A stretch of DNA of 32,433 nt from a virus: positions 1 to 32,433 of the IMG/VR virus record IMGVR_UViG_3300022701_000186, one strand, 5' to 3'. The notes under the pieces are model-generated. The model was not told the origin of the DNA, searched no databases, and worked only from the letters and a program-made list of their open reading frames with translations. Positions within the stretch are counted from its first letter, which is position 1; every line of letters starts with the position of its first letter. Positions 28,833 to 32,433 of this stretch are shown here, in pieces. A program made the position numbers and the translations under genes.

Positions 28833-29603
28833 ATGGATAATATTTTAAGTGACGTATTAAATGTAGCATTTAAAAGCATGATGAATAACATGCATACTTG
28901 CATGCCTGGTCGAATAGAGAGTTATGATCATACAATTCAGAAGGCATCAGTATTGCCATTAATAAAAAAGAGTTATAAGGATGGTAAATCTCAAAGTTTA
29001 CCAGTTGTAGTCAGTGTACCAGTGGTGTGGCCAAGATCATCAAATGCGTCCATGACATTTCCAGTAAATAAAGGTGATTATGTATTGTTATTATTTTCAG
29101 AGCGTGCAATGGAGAACTGGTTAGCATTAGGTGGGCAGCAAATACCGGGTGATACTAGAAAGTTTGATTTAACAGATGCGATTGCTATACCGGGTTTATA
29201 TCCATTTAATGTTGCATCCTTATCAGAGAACAACACTGATGTTTTAATAAAATATAATTCTACGACAGTAAGAATAACTGCAAGTGGTGATGTGAATATA
29301 GACACGCCAACAAATGTAAATATAAATGCGGGCAATGATATTACCATGACAGCGGGTAATAATATAGCAATGTCTGCAACTAATAACTTAACAATGACAG
29401 CTAACTTAATAGGAACTTCTGCAACTGGTATAACATCGACAATTACAGGTGGTGGTGGTGGAAATGTATCTATAGATGGACCTGTTGTGACAACATCCAC
29501 AATAGATAGTGATGGAGATATAACCGCTGGAACCATTAGTTTACAATCGCATGTACATAGCGGCGTTCAATCTGGTGGTAGCAATACGGGTACGCCTGTT
29601 TAA
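28833..29603 (+). CDS. Baseplate spike (gpV/Gp138-like)
   Basis: A 256-residue membrane-piercing spike. Residues 1-125 are the OB-fold domain (CMPGRIESYDHTIQKASVLP; VVVSVPVVWPRSSNASMTFP; GDYVLLLFSERAMENWLALG). From 145 the chain becomes a beta-helix made of short repeats (NINAGNDITMTAGNNIAMSA; TNNLTMTANLIGTS). It ends in SLQSHVHSGVQSGG, whose HVH motif typically binds iron at the spike tip. The start is one base after the hub stop. Confidence 0.88.
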   Translation: MDNILSDVLNVAFKSMMNNMHTCMPGRIESYDHTIQKASVLPLIKKSYKDGKSQSLPVVVSVPVVWPRSSNASMTFPVNKGDYVLLLFSERAMENWLALGGQQIPGDTRKFDLTDAIAIPGLYPFNVASLSENNTDVLIKYNSTTVRITASGDVNIDTPTNVNINAGNDITMTAGNNIAMSATNNLTMTANLIGTSATGITSTITGGGGGNVSIDGPVVTTSTIDSDGDITAGTISLQSHVHSGVQSGGSNTGTPV

Positions 29604-29609
29604 TATCTG

Positions 29610-29631
29610 ATTGTAATGTAAAAATTACAAT
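29610..29631. promoter_or_regulatory. Inverted repeat upstream of the gp25-like gene
   Basis: ATTGTAAT (29610-29617) and ATTACAAT (29624-29631) form a perfect 8-bp inverted repeat with a 6-base centre. It covers the -35 region of the promoter at 29645, so it may be an operator. No T-run follows in a terminator position. Confidence 0.45.
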
Positions 29632-29644
29632 GTTATGATTAATT

Positions 29645-29662
29645 TATAAAGATTCGGGGGGG
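29645..29662 (+). promoter_or_regulatory. Promoter and seven-G leader of the late baseplate genes
   Basis: TATAAA (29645-29650) is followed by five bases and seven G (29656-29662). The expected initiation point lies within the G-run, and the run ends 8 bases before the ATG at 29671. The layout matches 11236-11252 and 22152-22169. Confidence 0.55.
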
Positions 29663-29670
29663 AATTCTTT

Positions 29671-30039
29671 ATGACACAAAATAGAGACTTGAAACTTGAC
29701 ACTGTAAGTCATGATCTTCAAGTCAAAGCATATGATTTACAACTTGTTAATGATGTTGATTCAACAGCACAGCGTTTAAAGGTACGTTTAAAATTCTTCT
29801 TTACAGAATGGTTTTTAAACCGTACAGCGGGCGTGCCTTATCTACAATCTATTCTAGAAAAAGGATCTGATATTCAGCAGGTCGAAAATATCTTAAAAAC
29901 AGTCATTATCGAAACACCTCGAGTAATTCAGTTAACCAGTTTTACACTTGATTACAATAATTTTTCACGTCAATTAATTGTTGATTTTAGTGTCTTAACT
30001 GATGATGGACCAATTGTTTTTAATGAGGTATTGCCATGA
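29671..30039 (+). CDS. Baseplate wedge protein (gp25-like)
   Basis: A 122-residue protein of the gp25/lysozyme-like wedge family, which initiates sheath assembly at the baseplate. DLQLVNDVDSTAQRLKVRLK, FFFTEWFLNRTAGVPYLQSI and the following L-KG-D pattern (ILEKGSDIQQVENIL) are typical, as is the closing beta part (FTLDYNNFSRQLIVDFSVL). It overlaps the J-like gene by 4 bases (ATGA). It has its own promoter and G-run leader. Confidence 0.85.
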   Translation: MTQNRDLKLDTVSHDLQVKAYDLQLVNDVDSTAQRLKVRLKFFFTEWFLNRTAGVPYLQSILEKGSDIQQVENILKTVIIETPRVIQLTSFTLDYNNFSRQLIVDFSVLTDDGPIVFNEVLP

Positions 30040-31472
30040 GTTTTGGACTTACTCCTTTGGGCTTTGTACGTAAGCGTTTATCGGATATAAAAGCGGAATT
30101 AGAGCAAGCGGTTTTAGATGAGTTTGGTGAAGTCAATACAGATCCTGATAGTGTATTTGGTCAATTGATAGGTATATTTTCTAATATCATTGCAGATTTA
30201 TGGCAGGAAATGGAGAACACTTATTTTTCTCAATATCCAGCAACTGCTGAGGGTATAAGTTTAGATAACGCTGTTGACTTGGTAGGCATAAGAAGATTAG
30301 AGGCAACTAAGACAAGAGTATTAGCATCTATAACTGGTGACCAATCTACATTAATACCAGCAGGGTCGCAAGTTGCGGTTGCAGAGACTGGCGAAATATT
30401 TGAAAACCCAGAAGATGGTTTTATAACAAGAAGTAATGCACAAATATTAGTAATTGAGGTAACAACAGTTGCAGATAGCACTGATTATACGGTAGTTATT
30501 AATGGCACTTCCATCACATATAATAGTGGAGTTGCTGCAACTAACTTAACAATTGCTGCAGGATTAGTATCTGCAATTAATGGAGAAACCGAACCTGTTA
30601 CTGCTAATGATCTTGGCGGTGGCGAATTTGATATTACTACTGATCAAGATGATCTTGGTTTTAATGGAAGTGTAGGTAGTGAACTTACTATCACATCAAG
30701 AACATCTCCATTGCTTTTTGAAGCTATAGACACAGGTCCTATAACAGTTTTATCTGGGACTTTTACAGAGATCGTAACGCCTGTTAGCGGATGGGATGCT
30801 ATCTCTAATATAGAAAATGGTGTTGCGGGTCGAAATTTAGAAACAGATCAGGAGTTAAGAATTAGACGCTTAAACTCAATAAGAGTACTTGGTGCAGGTT
30901 CGGTAGAAGCTATACAGGCAAGATTGCGTCAAGAGGTTCAAGATGTATTAAATGCGCTTGTATTTGAAAATAGAGAACCGTTTGAAGTTGATGGCAGGCC
31001 TGCGCATAGTTTTGAGACTGTTGTACAAGGTGGTGATGACACTGAGATTGCAGAAAAGATATGGGAATTAAAGCCTGCTGGCATACAGACAACTGGCAAC
31101 GTTAACGTAATTATTACAGATAGTAATGGCGATTCACAATCTATATTTTTCTCAAGACCTGAACCTGTTTATGTATGGGTAGAGGTAGATTTAACGGTAA
31201 TTTCTGGTGAGTTTAGTGCAACTGGTGCAGATGACGTTGCAGCTGCGATACTTGCATTTGGTCAATCTTATAATGTTGGTGAAGATATTCTTTATCAAGA
31301 ATTTACGCAGCCTATTTATAATGTTGGTGGCATAGAATTAATTGATTTAACTTTAGCAACGTCGGCAACGGCTGTGGGGCCTCCTGGTGCTTATAGCGCT
31401 GCTAACTTAACTATAGATGAAGTTGAGATTGGTGATTTTGATTTAACAAGAATTACGGTTAATATATTATGA
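30036..31472 (+). CDS. Baseplate J-like wedge protein
   Basis: A 478-residue protein that forms the baseplate wedge ring. The N-terminal helices (FGLTPLGFVRKRLSDIKAEL; SVFGQLIGIFSNIIADLWQE; LDNAVDLVGIRRLEATKTRV), the middle (WDAISNIENGVAGRNLETDQ; ELRIRRLNSIRVLGAGSVEA; EIAEKIWELKPAGIQTTGNV), and the C-terminal EDILYQEFTQPIYNVGGIEL are classical Baseplate J. Residues 138-212 are an extra domain inserted between the N-terminal helices and the core, related in DNA to the sheath insertion. It overlaps the next gene by 4 bases (ATGA). Confidence 0.88.
   Translation: MSFGLTPLGFVRKRLSDIKAELEQAVLDEFGEVNTDPDSVFGQLIGIFSNIIADLWQEMENTYFSQYPATAEGISLDNAVDLVGIRRLEATKTRVLASITGDQSTLIPAGSQVAVAETGEIFENPEDGFITRSNAQILVIEVTTVADSTDYTVVINGTSITYNSGVAATNLTIAAGLVSAINGETEPVTANDLGGGEFDITTDQDDLGFNGSVGSELTITSRTSPLLFEAIDTGPITVLSGTFTEIVTPVSGWDAISNIENGVAGRNLETDQELRIRRLNSIRVLGAGSVEAIQARLRQEVQDVLNALVFENREPFEVDGRPAHSFETVVQGGDDTEIAEKIWELKPAGIQTTGNVNVIITDSNGDSQSIFFSRPEPVYVWVEVDLTVISGEFSATGADDVAAAILAFGQSYNVGEDILYQEFTQPIYNVGGIELIDLTLATSATAVGPPGAYSAANLTIDEVEIGDFDLTRITVNIL
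30447..30671 (+). repeat. Inserted domain shared with the sheath gene
   Basis: Second copy of the domain at 22423-22680. Protein pattern: EVTTVADSTDYTVVINGTSI, TYNSGVAATNLTIAAGLVSA, INGETEPVTAN. The segment 30531-30550 is identical to 22513-22532 in DNA. The insert lies between the N-terminal helices and the J core. Confidence 0.75.
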
Positions 31473-32433
31473 GTATAGTTGACGATAGTATTGAATTATT
31501 TATTGAACAGTTTAAAGGGGCTGCAGCTATAGAGGGCTTAGCACGTGCATTGACTGCTGGCCTAACGCAAGCTGAGACTACATTAGATGATTTATTATTA
31601 AAGCGTTGGTTAGAGCTTGCTGAGGGTGAACAACTAGATAGGTTAGGTGTTATATTAGGGCAGCCGCGTTTTGGTCGTGATGACGAAGCTTATCGTGCTG
31701 CATTATACTTTCAGATATTTATTAATACATCTAAGGCGGATCCAGAGGCGATAATAAAAGCTACTCGTGTTTTGAGTGCGGGTAATTTTTTACGATATTG
31801 GGAAAACTATCCAGCTGGTTATCAGATATTTACAGATGGACCTAATACGCTTGATATAAGTGGCGCTGTATTATTAACCTTTCCATTGCAATTAGATGAC
31901 GGTGGTGTTTTAGAAACTGATGATGGTGGTGAGTTTGAGACAAGAAGTGCGCTTGATGTGCCACAAGAATTAGTATTATTTTTAAAGTTTTTATCACCGA
32001 CGGCAATAGATTATATATCCGTAATCTTCTCACTTGGAGAAACGCCTTTATTTGGTGTATTTGAATTTTTAAGTGCATATTTAGTTACTGATGACGGTGG
32101 TTTATTTGAGTTAGATGATGGTGCGCAATTAGATGTGATAACTACAGAAGTTGCTAAATCTAATGATGGGTTTCAAGGCTTTAGTGAATTATCATTAGGT
32201 ATATTTCTTTTAGACGACGATGGTGAGTTAGAGATAAATAATAGTGCATATGCAACGCCTGCATTGGAATTAGATGACGGTGGATTTTTAGAGAGTAGTA
32301 ACGAACAATTATTTTTAATACAGGTTGAAGAAGTTGAATCTGATCCTGGACCTTTAGCAATATTTTTCCTTGACCAAAGTCCTGACGGTGGTGGGAAATT
32401 AGCAGAGGTAATGGTAGATGAGAATATTAATTA
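31469..32433 (+). CDS. Baseplate-associated protein (DUF2612-like), partial at window end
   Basis: At least 321 residues, with no stop before the window end. The N-terminus (LARALTAGLTQAETTLDDLL; RWLELAEGEQLDRLGVILGQ; DDEAYRAALYFQIFINTSKA) is the DUF2612/tail protein I-like domain that follows baseplate J in compact myoviruses. From residue 140 it carries repeated (L/T)DDGGxxE octads at 142, 150, 207, 215, 248 and 268, in tandem pairs, which suggests a repetitive beta structure and perhaps metal binding by the acidic turns. The start overlaps the J gene stop (ATGA). This repeat region may attach fibres or be a receptor-binding part. Confidence 0.8.
   Translation, partial: MSIVDDSIELFIEQFKGAAAIEGLARALTAGLTQAETTLDDLLLKRWLELAEGEQLDRLGVILGQPRFGRDDEAYRAALYFQIFINTSKADPEAIIKATRVLSAGNFLRYWENYPAGYQIFTDGPNTLDISGAVLLTFPLQLDDGGVLETDDGGEFETRSALDVPQELVLFLKFLSPTAIDYISVIFSLGETPLFGVFEFLSAYLVTDDGGLFELDDGAQLDVITTEVAKSNDGFQGFSELSLGIFLLDDDGELEINNSAYATPALELDDGGFLESSNEQLFLIQVEEVESDPGPLAIFFLDQSPDGGGKLAEVMVDENIN

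Noticed and set aside
29078-29536. Long minus-strand open frame opposite the spike gene
   Set aside because: It is a mirror of the biased codons of the beta-helix repeats, has no ribosome site and no recognisable protein pattern, while the plus strand is a clear spike gene.

Overview
The window is one continuous stretch of a contractile-tailed (myovirus-type) double-stranded DNA phage genome or prophage. It is strongly AT-rich (about one third G+C by eye). I see no tRNA, rRNA, CRISPR array or insertion sequence, and no ribosomal or metabolic gene. I cannot name the host from sequence alone. The structural genes (DUF1073-type portal, Mu F-like minor head protein, DUF2213-type protease/scaffold, DUF2184-type capsid, DUF3383-type sheath, DUF3277-type tube, a short tape measure, a compact gp27/spike/gp25/J baseplate and a DUF2612-type protein) resemble the small, simplified myoviruses such as cyanophage Pam3 rather than T4.

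Layout. Bases 1-3800 hold small, mostly unrecognised, coiled-coil-rich early-type genes on both strands, plus a tiny predicted secreted peptide and a single-span membrane protein. Bases 3800-6620 hold more accessory genes: a serine recombinase with its own promoter and operator-like repeats, a 200-bp non-coding stretch with DnaA-box-like sites and inverted repeats, and a leftward trio that includes a membrane protein. Bases 6780-9840 are a DNA-modification block: one cytosine-5 methyltransferase whose middle is open and protein-like in a second frame, a DUF5681-like gene that may be the small terminase, and two tandem DPPY methyltransferases with near-identical ends. Large terminase and portal follow, then three head-fibre/decoration-like genes, the head maturation genes, the capsid, a GIY-YIG homing endonuclease, neck genes, sheath, tube, the tail chaperone with a programmed -1 frameshift, an HNH homing endonuclease, tape measure and baseplate. 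The last gene runs off the window.

How it works together. The rightward structural genes are packed with overlaps of a few bases and read as a few long late operons. Many genes or operons are preceded by a run of 5-7 G, 4-11 bases before the start codon, at Shine-Dalgarno position. In several places a TATAAT-like box lies 5-7 bases before that run, so the run may also be the transcription start. The modification block probably protects the genome against restriction. Two homing endonuclease genes sit in essential late operons, each with an inverted repeat near its translation start. The same two-copy GTTAA repeat appears in both divergent promoter regions of the accessory block, suggesting one regulator for both. 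No lysin, integrase of the tyrosine type, polymerase or helicase is visible here, so replication and lysis genes must lie outside the window or be unrecognised.
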